DNA from: Streptomyces sp. S4.7
Lineage (GTDB): Bacteria > Actinomycetota > Actinomycetes > Streptomycetales > Streptomycetaceae
NCBI RefSeq assembly: GCF_010384365.1
Contig: NZ_CP048397.1
Span: forward strand, 5,518,001-5,582,000
Direction: 5' to 3'
Length of the DNA: 64,000 nucleotides
The position numbers and the translations under genes were made by a program. This document shows, piece after piece, positions 1 to 11,428 of this stretch. How positions within the stretch are numbered: the stretch's first letter is position 1; each line of letters starts with the position of its first letter. Below the pieces are notes generated by a model, which saw only the letters and a list, made by a program, of their open reading frames with translations, ran no database searches and was not told the DNA's origin.

Positions 1-1055
1 CGCTTCCTGCGCGGAGGCAAGACCCTCACCGGGATCTCGATCCTGGGGTTCTTCACCCTGCTCGCGGTCATCGGCCCGTGGATCGCCCCGTACGACCCCG
101 ACATGATGAGCGACCAGCTGCTCCAGCCCCCGTCGGGCGACCACTGGTTCGGCACCACGCAGACCGGTCAGGACGTGCTGTCGCAGATCCTCGTCGGCAC
201 CCGGGGTGTGCTCCTGGTGGGCTTCATCGCCGGATTCTTCGCGACGGTCCTGTCCGTGCTGATCGGCGTCACCTCCGGGTTCCTCGGCGGCGTCATGGAC
301 GAGATCCTCTCGGCCCTGTCCAACATCTTCCTCGTCATCCCGGCGCTGCCGCTGATCATCATCATCGCCAGCTTCGTCTCCGACGCGGGCGACCTGCTGA
401 TCGCCGCCGTGATCGCCTTCACGTCGTGGGCCTGGGGGGCGCGGGTGCTGCGCGCCCAGACGCTCTCGCTGCGCAAGCGCGACTACGTCGAGGCGGCGCG
501 GGCGACCGGCGAACCCACGTGGCGGATCATCGGCTTCGAGATCATGCCGAACCTCACCGCCGTGATCGCGTCCGGCTTCGTCGGCACCGTCATCTTCGCC
601 GTCCTGCTGGAGATCACCCTCGCCTTCATCGGCGTCGCCGACATCTCCAACTGGAACTGGGGCACCGTCCTGTTCTGGGCGCAGTCCAACCAGGCGCTCG
701 CGCAGGGCGCGTGGTGGTGGTTCGTCCCCGCCGGGCTCTGCATCGCACTCCTCGGCACCGCGCTCGCGCTGATCAACTTCGGTATCGACGAGTTCGTGAA
801 CCCGCGACTGCGCACCGAGACCGGCGCCTCGCGGAAGATCCGGATGCGGGTCGGCTTCACGCCGGTCGCGCGCACCGACCGTACGAACGGGGCCGACGGA
901 GCCGGGGGGACCGACGGGTCCGGGGCGGTGAACGGGTCACGGGGCGCCGGCGTCGCCAGGAGCGGCGCGAACGGCAGCGGCCCCGCCGGGGCCGCCCCGC
1001 CCGAACGCACCCCCGCACGGACGCCCGACCGCACGCCCGACAAGGAGCCCCGCTC

Positions 1056-1059
<4 letters not shown>
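1..1059 (+). CDS. Opp/Dpp-type ABC transporter permease, 5' end outside window
   Basis: Inner-membrane permease of the DppC/OppC family, which imports peptides or, in some clusters, oligosaccharides. The frame is open from base 1, so the start lies upstream. The first visible segment is hydrophobic (GISILGFFTLLAVIGPW), followed by several more membrane segments and an EAA-type loop (EAARATGEPTWRIIGFE) that docks on the ATPase. After the last membrane segment comes a Gly/Ala/Pro/Arg-rich tail of about 50 residues that looks unstructured and is not usual for the family. Its stop overlaps the ATPase start by 4 bp (ATGA), so the two are translationally coupled. A beta-glucosidase follows, so a glucan-derived oligosaccharide is a plausible substrate, but that is inference. 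Confidence 0.9.
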
Positions 1060-2168
<1,109 letters not shown>

Positions 2169-2257
2169 TTTGCCGCTCGACCACCCCCGGCCACGTCTCG
2201 TGCTCCACGCGCCCCGCCCCCGCCGCGCCGTGCGCTCACCGATGAACCAGGAGACCC

Positions 2258-3667
<1,410 letters not shown>

Positions 3668-3809
3668 GTCCGACCGGACCCCCGGCTCCCGCTCCCGCCC
3701 CGGCGACGGCAACCCCACGGGCGGGGGCGGGATCCGCCCGCACGCATCGATCGCGGTAACACCCTCGTACGGACATCGCTCCATTCACCCGCTTTCCACG
3801 GAGTAGTCG

Positions 3810-5117
3810 ATGCCCCCACGTACGTCCTTACTCGCGACCACGACCCTCGCCCTGCTCGCGCTGTCGGCCCCGCTCGCCTTCAGCGCGCCGCCGCAGCCGC
3901 GCGCCGTCCAGGCCGTCGCGGCCTGGAACACCGACCGCGCGGCGGAAGCCGTCGCGGCCAGACCGGCGGCCGTCACCACCTCCGGCAGCGAGAACGCCGG
4001 CACCCCCGCCGGCGCCGCCTTCGACAGCAACCCCACCACGCGGCGGGCCAGCAACTTCGCCGACAACGCCTGGATCCAGGTCGACCTCGGCAGCGTCATC
4101 CGCGTCAGCCAGGTCAAGCTCGAATGGGAAGCCGCCTACGGCAAGCAGTACGTCCTGGAGATCTCCGGGAACGGCACCGACTGGACGGACTTGCACACCG
4201 AGGACGAGGGCACCGGTGGCACCGTCACCGCGCACACTTACCCGCAGGAGGCCACCGGGCGCTACGTCCGGATGCGCGGCGTCGAGCACGCCACCGCCTG
4301 GGGCTACTCCCTCTTCTCCTTCCAGGTCTTCGGCGGCGAACCCGCCCCCGCCTCCACCACGGGCACCAACCTGGCGCTGAACCACCCCGCGTACGGCAAC
4401 CTCTACCAGCACGCGGGCAACTCCCCGGCCTTCGTCACCGACGGCGGCCGGCCGGCCGACCTCAAAACCGACCAGTCCCGCTGGTCGAGCGACTGGAACC
4501 AGAACCGCTGGGTCGGGGTGGACCTCGGCGCACAGTCCACGATCCAGTGGGTCGACCTCTACTGGGAGGCGGCCTACGCGGTCGACTTCGACCTCCAGGT
4601 CTCCGACGACAACCGCAACTGGCGCACCGTGTACCGGCCTTCGGCCGCGCAGATCGCCGAGCGCCGGGCGAACATCAAGTCACCGGGCGACGCCGTCGGC
4701 AGGCACGACACGATCGATCTGCCGACCCCGGCGACCGGCCGCTACGTGCGGATGCTGGGCAAGGAGCGCCGCTCCTTCTGCAACCCGGCGCCGTCCACGG
4801 CGCAGTTCGGCTACTCGCTGTACGAGTTCCAGGTCTGGGGCACCGGCGGCAGCGCGGCGGCGGCGTACCCCGCACTGCCGCAGAACCCGGGCGGCGCCTA
4901 CCGGCAGACCTTCTTCGACGACTTCACCGGATCCGGCCTCGACCGCTTCGACCACAACCAGTACGTGATCCTCAACCTGGCGCTGGGCGGCGCCTACCCG
5001 GCCGGGCACAACCAGGTCACCACGCCGTACTGGGGCCTGCCCCAGTCGAGCGTCGACAGGGTCGCGCAGGGCGGGGTGAAGGCGGAGATCGACTGGGTGC
5101 GGGTGGAGCAGAAGTAG
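3810..5117 (+). CDS. secreted protein with two F5/8 type C (discoidin) domains and a GH16 remnant
   Basis: 435 residues. A signal peptide covers about residues 1-25 (hydrophobic LALLALSAPLAF). Two discoidin/CBM32-like carbohydrate-binding domains follow (about 45-175 and 190-345). The C-terminal part from about residue 355 is recognisable as family 16 glucanase ends only: a start-like FDDFTGSGLDR runs directly into an end-like segment (YVILNLALGG, then IDWVRVEQK). The central roughly 190-200 residues, including the catalytic EIDxxE motif, are absent although the frame stays open. It probably binds beta-glucan but should not cleave it. RBS GGAG lies upstream of the chosen ATG. Neighbouring GH1 and GH64 genes fit a beta-glucan theme. 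Confidence 0.85.
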   Translation: MPPRTSLLATTTLALLALSAPLAFSAPPQPRAVQAVAAWNTDRAAEAVAARPAAVTTSGSENAGTPAGAAFDSNPTTRRASNFADNAWIQVDLGSVIRVSQVKLEWEAAYGKQYVLEISGNGTDWTDLHTEDEGTGGTVTAHTYPQEATGRYVRMRGVEHATAWGYSLFSFQVFGGEPAPASTTGTNLALNHPAYGNLYQHAGNSPAFVTDGGRPADLKTDQSRWSSDWNQNRWVGVDLGAQSTIQWVDLYWEAAYAVDFDLQVSDDNRNWRTVYRPSAAQIAERRANIKSPGDAVGRHDTIDLPTPATGRYVRMLGKERRSFCNPAPSTAQFGYSLYEFQVWGTGGSAAAAYPALPQNPGGAYRQTFFDDFTGSGLDRFDHNQYVILNLALGGAYPAGHNQVTTPYWGLPQSSVDRVAQGGVKAEIDWVRVEQK

Positions 5118-5337
5118 ACGACCGGATGTGACGGCGCGGACGCCGCGCCGTCCGGACCCCCATGAGTGACGCACCCGGGCCTCTCCGCCCGGGTGCGCCG
5201 CTCGTTCCGGGCCGCGCCTGTGCCTGCGCCGGGGGCCAGGGTCCGGGGCCGGGGGCCGGGCGGCGGCCCCGTTCTGTCCTCGTTCCGTCATATTCGGCCC
5301 ACTCCGGATCGTGCCGCCCTCCGGTACCGTCGGTGAT

Positions 5338-6696
5338 ATGAGGACGAGGCTGTTCACCACTCTGTCCGGGTTGCTGCTCGCCGTCTCGGGCGCCGCCGTT
5401 GTCGCGGCGCCGGGCGCGCAGGCGGCAGCCACCGGCCCCGATGCCGTGGCCGAGGCCTTCAAGAAGGGCCCGGTCTATGTCGACCCGCGCGCCTCCGACC
5501 AGCTCTCCCGCTCGGACGCCGACGCGCTGACGAAGAAGATCAAGGACGCGGACAAGCCGGTCTTCGTCGCCGTCCTGCCGCAGGCCGCCGATTTCAACCC
5601 GGACAACACACTGCTGAACAGGCTCCGGGACGCGACAGGGGTGTCCGGCGTCTACGCCGTCCGCCTCGGCGACAAGTTCGACGCCGCCGCCGACGCCCGT
5701 GTGCTGGCGCCGGACGCCGTCCGTTCGATCACGGACGGGGCGAGGGGCACGGGCCCCGTCGCGGCGTCGACGGAACTCAACAACTTCGTGGACCAGGCCC
5801 TCGCCGAGGCCCGCGGCCAGGCGCCGGCGGGCTGGGACACCTCCTCCGGCGACGGCACCGGCGGCGGAGACGCGGCGACCGGGCTGATCACGCTCGGTGG
5901 CATCGTCGTGCTGGGCGGCGCCGGTGTGTACGCGGTGCTGCGCCGCAACCGCCTCCGTAAGGAGGAGCGCGACAGGCAGGCCCTCGACAAGCTCAGGGTC
6001 GTCGTGGACGAGGACATCACCGCCTTCGGTGAGGAACTCGACCGTCTCGACTTCCACCCGGGCGAGAAGGGCGCCGACGACGCGATGCGCGCCGACTACG
6101 AGCACGCGCTGGACGCGTACGAGAAGGCGAAGTCGCTCATGGCCGCCGCCGTGCGCCCCGACGACGTACGCGGGGTGACCGAGGCGCTGGAGGACGGCCG
6201 GTTCTCGCTCGCCGCGCTGGCCGCTCGACGGGAGGGCGCGCCGCTCCCGGAGCGCCGTTCGCCGTGCTTCTTCGATCCCCGGCACGGCCCCTCGGCCAAG
6301 GATGTCGACTGGTCACCGCCTCCCGGCGGCGCCGTGCGCCCGATCCCCGTCTGCGCCGCCGACGCCGCGCGCCTGGAGCACGGCGACGACCCGATGACAC
6401 GGATGGTGCAGACCGAACACGGTCCGCGACCGTACTACGACGCCGGACCGGCGTACGGCCCCTGGGCCGGAGGCTACTTCGGCGGCGGTATCCTCCCCGG
6501 CCTGCTGGTCGGCACCCTGCTCGGCACCGCCCTGAGCACCCCCGCCTACGCCGCGGACTTCGGCGGCGGCGACTACACCGGCAACGACGGAGGGTCCGGC
6601 GGGGACTGGGGCGGCGGTGGCGGATACGACGGCGGTGGCTTCGGCGGGGGAGGGGACTTCGGAGGAGGCGGTGGATTCGACGGAGGCGGCTTCTGA
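5338..6696 (+). CDS. secreted/membrane protein with TPM-like N-terminal domain and Gly-rich tail
   Basis: About 452 residues from the ATG, which places a clean signal peptide first (LLLAVSGAAVVAAPGAQA); an upstream GTG at 5311 would bury it. The extracellular alpha/beta region (about 30-150) resembles TPM/Psb32-type domains. One membrane helix follows near residue 180-205 (LITLGGIVVLGGAGVYAVL), then a charged cytoplasmic region. The end is very Gly/Asp/Tyr/Phe-rich (repeated GGGGDFGGGGGF-like units), a tail often seen on TPM proteins. Exact function unknown. A strong hairpin follows, shared with the convergent yceI-type gene. Confidence 0.75.
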   Translation: MRTRLFTTLSGLLLAVSGAAVVAAPGAQAAATGPDAVAEAFKKGPVYVDPRASDQLSRSDADALTKKIKDADKPVFVAVLPQAADFNPDNTLLNRLRDATGVSGVYAVRLGDKFDAAADARVLAPDAVRSITDGARGTGPVAASTELNNFVDQALAEARGQAPAGWDTSSGDGTGGGDAATGLITLGGIVVLGGAGVYAVLRRNRLRKEERDRQALDKLRVVVDEDITAFGEELDRLDFHPGEKGADDAMRADYEHALDAYEKAKSLMAAAVRPDDVRGVTEALEDGRFSLAALAARREGAPLPERRSPCFFDPRHGPSAKDVDWSPPPGGAVRPIPVCAADAARLEHGDDPMTRMVQTEHGPRPYYDAGPAYGPWAGGYFGGGILPGLLVGTLLGTALSTPAYAADFGGGDYTGNDGGSGGDWGGGGGYDGGGFGGGGDFGGGGGFDGGGF

Positions 6697-6764
6697 CGCC
6701 CGCCCCGTGGCGCTCCCGCCCGCGTTCCTCTATGACCGCCCGAGTTCCTCTTGGGCCGACGCTC

Positions 6765-6802
6765 GACGGCTGCTCCGGGCCACATGGCCCGGAGCAGCCG
6801 TC
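6765..6802. terminator. bidirectional hairpin terminator
   Basis: Perfect 18-bp stem (arms 6765-6782 and 6785-6802) with a 2-nt loop, between two convergent genes. Confidence 0.8.
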
Positions 6803-6818
6803 CTGCTGTGCGCCCGGG

Positions 6819-7445
6819 TCAGGCGGCTTCGGGCTTGTTCTTGATCGCCGAGATGTCGAAGACCAGCTTCACCTTGTCACTGACCACCACGCCGCCGGTC
6901 TCCAGCGCCGCGTTCCAGGTCAGGCCCCAGTCGGAGCGCGAGATCGTGGTGCCGCCCTCGAAGCCGACGCGCTCGTTGCCGAAGGGGTCCGTGGCCTTGC
7001 CGTTGAACTCCAGGTCGATGGTGAGCGGCTTGGTGACATCCTTGATGGTGAGGTCACCGGTGACGCGGTACTCGTCGCCGCCGAGCTGCTCGGCGCTCGT
7101 CGAGCGGAAGGTCATCTTGGGGAACGTCTCGGCGTCGAAGAAGTCGGCGCTGCGCAGGTGACCGTCACGGTCCGGCGCACCGGTGTCGACGCTCTCGATC
7201 TCCACATCGATCGACGCGGAGGAGTTCTCCGGCTTCGAGCCGTCCAGGCTCAGCGTCCCCTCGTGCTTGCCGAAGGTGCCGCGGACGTTGGTGACCATCG
7301 CGTGGCGCACCTGGAAGCTGATGCTGCTGTGCGTCGGGTCGATGGTGTATTCGCCGGTCAGCGCGGCCAGCTCGGGGTTCACCTCGGTGGCGGTGGCGGT
7401 GGCGGTGGCGGAGCCGGTCTCGGACTTGCGGTTGAAGAGTGACAT
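6819..7445 (-). CDS. YceI family protein
   Basis: 208 residues with the YceI lipocalin-like fold signature: GEYTIDPTHSSISFQVRHA near residue 30, FGKHEGTL, and a C-terminal WGLTWNAALETGG then VSDKVKLVFDISA. The family binds amphiphilic or polyisoprenoid ligands; no signal peptide is visible here, so it is probably cytoplasmic, as is common in actinobacteria. The ATG has a GGGAG site about 6 bases upstream. It is monocistronic, with a terminator on its downstream side and an unusually A+T-rich upstream segment. Confidence 0.9.
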   Translation of the reverse strand: MSLFNRKSETGSATATATATEVNPELAALTGEYTIDPTHSSISFQVRHAMVTNVRGTFGKHEGTLSLDGSKPENSSASIDVEIESVDTGAPDRDGHLRSADFFDAETFPKMTFRSTSAEQLGGDEYRVTGDLTIKDVTKPLTIDLEFNGKATDPFGNERVGFEGGTTISRSDWGLTWNAALETGGVVVSDKVKLVFDISAIKNKPEAA

Positions 7446-7520
7446 GGTTTCTCCCGGTAAACGCTTGTTTAGGCTTCAAGTACATTCACCGTAGTACTAC
7501 CTCGTTCAAATTTCAACATC
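7446..7520 (-). promoter_or_regulatory. A+T-rich promoter/operator region of the YceI gene
   Basis: Markedly A+T-rich compared with its surroundings. It holds a perfect 10-bp palindrome GTAGTACTAC (7491-7500) and, on the minus strand, the direct repeat TTGAAATTTGAA. YceI genes are often controlled by MarR-type repressors; no regulator gene is adjacent, so the assignment is only suggestive. Confidence 0.35.
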
Positions 7521-7595
7521 TTCCGCCGATCGGGTGACGCCGTCCGGAGCCGCGCGCCCTCGAGCCCGCCCCCGGAACCGCCCCTGAGCACGCAT

Positions 7596-7644
7596 GACGG
7601 TGCCCCGTCACCCCCTCACGAGGAGGGAGTGACGGGGCACCGTC
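7596..7644 (-). terminator. terminator of the GH64 gene
   Basis: 16-bp perfect stem (arms 7596-7611 and 7629-7644) lying 22 bp beyond the GH64 stop codon on the minus strand. Confidence 0.75.
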
Positions 7645-7665
7645 GGACCGCTGCGGCTCCGGGTC

Positions 7666-8892
7666 TCAGGAACCGACCGACACGGTGAAGCGCACCGGGT
7701 TCCCGTCGTGCGCCGCGCCCGAGACGTCCGGCTCGCCGTCCGGCCGTACGTCGTCGTACGGGAACGCGTACCCGATCGGGGTGTTCGCGTGCAGCACGCG
7801 CGCCCAGTGGTTGGTGGACGGGTCCTTGTAGTAGTCCGCCGCGTTGGCACCGTTCGGCTGGTCGGGGTGGGTGAGCAGCGTCGAGCGGTTGAATCCCGCC
7901 GCCAGCCGCGCGAGGAGCGCCTTCTTGTCGTCCGAGTCGCCCGGATTGTTGGTGAAGGGGCCGTGGTTGCAGGTGAAGATGTCCTTGGAGGACGGCTTGG
8001 AGAAGGTGTGGCCACCGGCGAAGGTGAGCGTGTCACCGCTGACCCGGCCGGCCAGCACGCCGCGACCGCCCTGGAGGTCGATCTTCAGGTCCTCGCCCGC
8101 GTACTTCTGCCAGACCTGGTCGATGTAGCCGTCGAAGACGTCCCTGAAGGGCATCTCGTCGGGCTTGTCGAAGTACGGCGCCATCGCGTTCTGCGGCGCG
8201 ATCACTCGCAGGACCTGACCGTCGGCGCCGCGCGTGATCAGCTTGTCCCACGGCTGTCCGTCCGCCGCGGCCTGCGCGGTCAGACCGTCGGCGATCTTCT
8301 GGAGCGCGCCCTCGGGCAGCGGGGCGACCTCGTGCTTGGCGTCGCCCTCCAGCGTGATCCCGATGGGCAGCGCGGTCACCAGGTCGACGTAGCTGATGTT
8401 GGAGTACAACTGCTGCGGGTTGAAGGTGAACTCGCAGAACGACCACGTGCGGCCGTAGTTGGGGTCGTCCTCGCTCGCGAACGCCGGCTCGACCAGCGAC
8501 GGACCCGGGTTCAGGAAGAAGTCCAGGGTGTCGTCGCGTACGAAGTAGACGCGCGCGCCGAACATCTGGGGCAGCGTCAGCGTCACCGCGGCGCCGCCCG
8601 CCGCGTTCAGCGGAATGGCGCAGTCGGCCGGCAGGGGGGTGTTGGCCTCGGCGGGCGACTCGGGCTTGTAGACGGTGCCGTCGGCACGGAGCAGCACCCA
8701 GCGGTCGGTGCCCTGCTCGTGGCCGGTGACATAGGCGTTGACCGAACCGGGCAACGACTTGTTCACCAGGGCGATTTCACAGGTCTCGGCGGCGGCCGCC
8801 GCGCGGGGGCTGAGAGCGCTTCCCCAGGCGGGGTAGGTGAGCGCCGTGGCCGCGGCGGCCGTGCCGGTCAGAAACATCCTGCGCGATATCAC
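7666..8892 (-). CDS. GH64 family beta-1,3-glucanase, Tat-exported
   Basis: 408 residues from a GTG with an AGGAG ribosome site. The N-terminus is a twin-arginine signal (ISRRMFLTGTAAAATAL) with a cleavage-type Ala stretch. The mature part shows GH64 thaumatin-like laminaripentaose-producing glucanase features: EIALVNKSL, ARVYFVRDDTLDFFLNPGP, the WSFCEFTFN segment and SNISYVDLVTALPIGI. It should cleave beta-1,3-glucan outside the cell, feeding the transporter and GH1 enzyme upstream. A CebR-like operator sits 114 bp upstream. A frame start further upstream at 8940 would push the Tat motif inward, so it was rejected. Confidence 0.92.
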   Translation of the reverse strand: MISRRMFLTGTAAAATALTYPAWGSALSPRAAAAAETCEIALVNKSLPGSVNAYVTGHEQGTDRWVLLRADGTVYKPESPAEANTPLPADCAIPLNAAGGAAVTLTLPQMFGARVYFVRDDTLDFFLNPGPSLVEPAFASEDDPNYGRTWSFCEFTFNPQQLYSNISYVDLVTALPIGITLEGDAKHEVAPLPEGALQKIADGLTAQAAADGQPWDKLITRGADGQVLRVIAPQNAMAPYFDKPDEMPFRDVFDGYIDQVWQKYAGEDLKIDLQGGRGVLAGRVSGDTLTFAGGHTFSKPSSKDIFTCNHGPFTNNPGDSDDKKALLARLAAGFNRSTLLTHPDQPNGANAADYYKDPSTNHWARVLHANTPIGYAFPYDDVRPDGEPDVSGAAHDGNPVRFTVSVGS

Positions 8893-9005
8893 GGATTGTT
8901 CTCCTGGGATGTGGGGGGAACGCGGTGGGGCGCGGTACATGGGGGCGCGCCTCGCGTCTGCGCCCCACTCTCGCCAGGTGCCCGGGACGCGTCAAGAGTT
9001 GCGAC

Positions 9006-9019
9006 TGAGAGCGCTCTCA
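9006..9019. promoter_or_regulatory. CebR-like LacI-family operator
   Basis: Perfect 14-bp palindrome TGAGAGCGCTCTCA, two bases (one symmetric pair) away from the published streptomycete CebR box TGGGAGCGCTCCCA. It lies between the GH64 gene and the divergent carboxylase gene and closer to GH64, so glucan-derived sugars probably derepress GH64 here. Confidence 0.7.
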
Positions 9020-9357
9020 AAAGTTTGCGAGTCTTCACAACCTGACGTCAATCGCTCACCCGCGGCCATCGGCGGCGGCCCTGTCCGGGCGTTCTCGGTC
9101 GTACGGTGACGAGGGCGTACGCCTGGTCGGGCACCGGCCCGCTCTTCGATCGACCGCCACCCGACTCCCCGACCGCCGCCCGACGTCCGCCCGACTTCCG
9201 GCTGACATCTGGAGGAACCTCACAAGCCCGAGGGGTTGCGGGCTGTCGATTCGGCCCGCGCGCATCCTGGTTCTGTCCAGCCCCACCAGGAATCCGGGCA
9301 GGAGACTGTGTGGAGTCGACGGCGGCTTTTCGCCTCCGATGTTCGTAGGGTCGGTAC

Positions 9358-10941
9358 ATGACCGTTGTGGACCAGACGCCGAGTGAGCCCGTCGACGCCC
9401 GTGGGCGCGTGGCCGAACTGCACTCGCTGCGGGGGCAGGCGCTGAGCGGGCCGAGCGACCGCGCGACCGAGGCGCAGCACGCCAAGGGCAAGCTGACCGC
9501 CCGCGAGCGCATCGCGCTGCTGCTCGACGAGGGCTCCTTCCGGGAGGTCGAACAGCTGCGCAGGCACCGGGCCACCGGGTTCGGCCTGGAGGCGAAGAAG
9601 CCGTACACGGACGGGGTGGTCACCGGCTGGGGGACCGTCGACGGCCGCACGGTCTTCGTGTACGCGCACGACTTCCGGATCTTCGGCGGCGCGCTGGGCG
9701 AGGCCCACGCCACCAAGATCCACAAGATCATGGACATGGCTCTCGCGGCCGGTGCGCCGCTCGTCTCGCTCAACGACGGGGCGGGCGCGCGTATTCAGGA
9801 GGGCGTCTGCGCCCTCGCGGGTTACGGCGGCATCTTCCAGCGCAACACCAGGGCTTCCGGTGTCATCCCGCAGATCAGCGTGATGCTCGGCCCGTGCGCG
9901 GGCGGCGCGGCCTACAGCCCCGCCCTGACCGACTTCGTGTTCATGGTCCGTGAGACGTCGCAGATGTTCATCACCGGCCCCGACGTCGTCAAGGCGGTCA
10001 CCGGTGAGGAGATCACCCAGAACGGCCTCGGCGGCGCGGACGTGCACGCCGAGACCTCGGGCGTCGCGCACTTCGCGTACGACGACGAGGAGACGTGCAT
10101 CGCCGAGGTCCGCTACCTGCTGGCGATGCTCCCCTCCAACAACCGCGAGAACCCGCCCACCACCGAGTCCGAGGACCCGGCCGACCGCCGCTCCGACGTG
10201 CTCCTGGACCTGGTCCCGGCGGACGGCAACCGCCCCTACGACATGCGCAAGGTCATCGAGGAACTCGTCGACGACGGCGACTTCCTGGAGATCCACGAGC
10301 GCTGGGCCACCAACATCATCTGCACGCTGTCCCGGCTCGACGGCCGCGTGGTCGGCATCGTCGCCAACCAGCCGCAGTCCCTCGCCGGTGTCCTGGACAT
10401 CGAGGCGTCCGAAAAGGCCGCGCGCTTCGTCCAGATGTGCGACGCCTTCAACATCCCGATCGTCACCCTGCTGGACGTGCCCGGCTTCCTGCCCGGCGTC
10501 GACCAGGAGCACGGCGGCATCATCCGCCACGGCGCGAAGCTGCTGTACGCGTACTGCAACGCGACCGTGCCCCGGATCTCGCTCATCCTGCGCAAGGCGT
10601 ACGGGGGTGCTTACATCGTCATGGACTCCCAGTCCATCGGCGCCGACCTCACCTACGCCTGGCCCACCAACGAGATCGCGGTGATGGGCGCGGAAGGCGC
10701 CGCCAACGTCATCTTCCGCAAGCAGATCGCCGAGGCCGAGGACCCCGAGGCCATGCGCGTACGCATGGTCAAGGAGTACAAGGCCGAGCTGATGCACCCC
10801 TACTACGCCGCGGAGCGCGGTCTGGTCGACGACGTCATCGACCCGGCCGAGACCCGCGAGGTCCTCGTCTCGGCCCTCGCGATGCTCCGTACGAAGCACG
10901 CCGACCTGCCGTCCCGCAAGCACGGCAACCCGCCGCAGTGA
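9358..10941 (+). CDS. accB: acyl-CoA carboxylase beta (carboxyltransferase) subunit
   Basis: 527 residues, the PccB/AccD-type carboxyltransferase that moves carboxyl from biotin to acetyl- or propionyl-CoA, supplying malonyl- or methylmalonyl-CoA for fatty acid and polyketide synthesis. Two crotonase-fold halves are visible. The N-terminal half has GAGARIQEGV and the oxyanion-type CAGGAAYSPAL. The C-terminal half has LLDVPGFLPGVDQEHGGII, YGGAYIVM and the AERGLVDDVIDP end. The gene is followed at 74 bp by the epsilon subunit. The biotin-carrying alpha subunit is not in this window. The gene symbol follows streptomycete usage. Confidence 0.93.
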   Translation: MTVVDQTPSEPVDARGRVAELHSLRGQALSGPSDRATEAQHAKGKLTARERIALLLDEGSFREVEQLRRHRATGFGLEAKKPYTDGVVTGWGTVDGRTVFVYAHDFRIFGGALGEAHATKIHKIMDMALAAGAPLVSLNDGAGARIQEGVCALAGYGGIFQRNTRASGVIPQISVMLGPCAGGAAYSPALTDFVFMVRETSQMFITGPDVVKAVTGEEITQNGLGGADVHAETSGVAHFAYDDEETCIAEVRYLLAMLPSNNRENPPTTESEDPADRRSDVLLDLVPADGNRPYDMRKVIEELVDDGDFLEIHERWATNIICTLSRLDGRVVGIVANQPQSLAGVLDIEASEKAARFVQMCDAFNIPIVTLLDVPGFLPGVDQEHGGIIRHGAKLLYAYCNATVPRISLILRKAYGGAYIVMDSQSIGADLTYAWPTNEIAVMGAEGAANVIFRKQIAEAEDPEAMRVRMVKEYKAELMHPYYAAERGLVDDVIDPAETREVLVSALAMLRTKHADLPSRKHGNPPQ

Positions 10942-11015
10942 GCCCGCGCCCGCCGGACGCGGCACCCGCGCCCATCACGCCGCCCGCCCACCGAGAAGAC
11001 GGAGACACGAGCCCG

Positions 11016-11228
11016 ATGAACAACGCCGCCGACAACTCCCTGCTCCGCGTCGAGAAGGGGCACGCCGGCCCCGAGGAGCTGGCCGCCATCACCGCCGTCC
11101 TCATGGCGCGCGCCGCGGCCCGCTCCGACGCGGACGCCGCCCCGGCCCACCGGGGCCGCTCCACGGCCGGCTGGCGCCGTCTGGAGCGCACGCCGGGCTT
11201 CCGGGCGCCGCACAGCTGGCAGGGCTGA
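11016..11228 (+). CDS. accE: acyl-CoA carboxylase epsilon subunit
   Basis: 70 residues. The conserved core VEKGHAGPEELAAITAVL is diagnostic of the small epsilon subunit that binds and stimulates the beta subunit in actinobacterial acyl-CoA carboxylases. The middle is a short Arg/Ala/Asp linker and the end is WRRLERTPGFRAPHSWQ. It sits directly downstream of the beta subunit gene and before a strong double terminator. Confidence 0.88.
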   Translation: MNNAADNSLLRVEKGHAGPEELAAITAVLMARAAARSDADAAPAHRGRSTAGWRRLERTPGFRAPHSWQG

Positions 11229-11260
11229 TCCCAGGCGCCCCAGCGGGCGTACAGCGCCGC

Positions 11261-11294
11261 GAGAGCCCCGTACTCCTCGGAGTGCGGGGCTCTC
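11261..11294. terminator. hairpin terminator of the carboxylase operon
   Basis: 16-bp stem with one wobble pair (arms 11261-11276 and 11279-11294) and a 2-nt loop. Its 24-bp core (11266-11289) recurs exactly inverted in the next hairpin. Confidence 0.8.
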
Positions 11295-11335
11295 GCGTTG
11301 CCCCGTCCCGAAGGCACCGGCGGCGCGATGCGTCC

Positions 11336-11381
11336 GACGGCGGCGGCCCCGCACTCCGAGGAGTACGGGGCCGCCGCCGTC
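11336..11381. terminator. second hairpin terminator, facing the conservon
   Basis: 22-bp stem with one mismatch (arms 11336-11357 and 11360-11381). The core 11347-11370 is the exact reverse complement of 11266-11289. It would end transcripts of the convergent cvnD gene. Confidence 0.75.
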
Positions 11382-11428
11382 GCCGGTCGACTCCGGGCCG
11401 ATGGCCCGAGGACTCCCGGCGGGAACGC

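Noticed and set aside
8811..8824. Second CebR-like box TGAGAGCGCTTCCC
   Set aside because: Three mismatches to the consensus dyad and inside the signal-peptide coding region; kept only as a remark.
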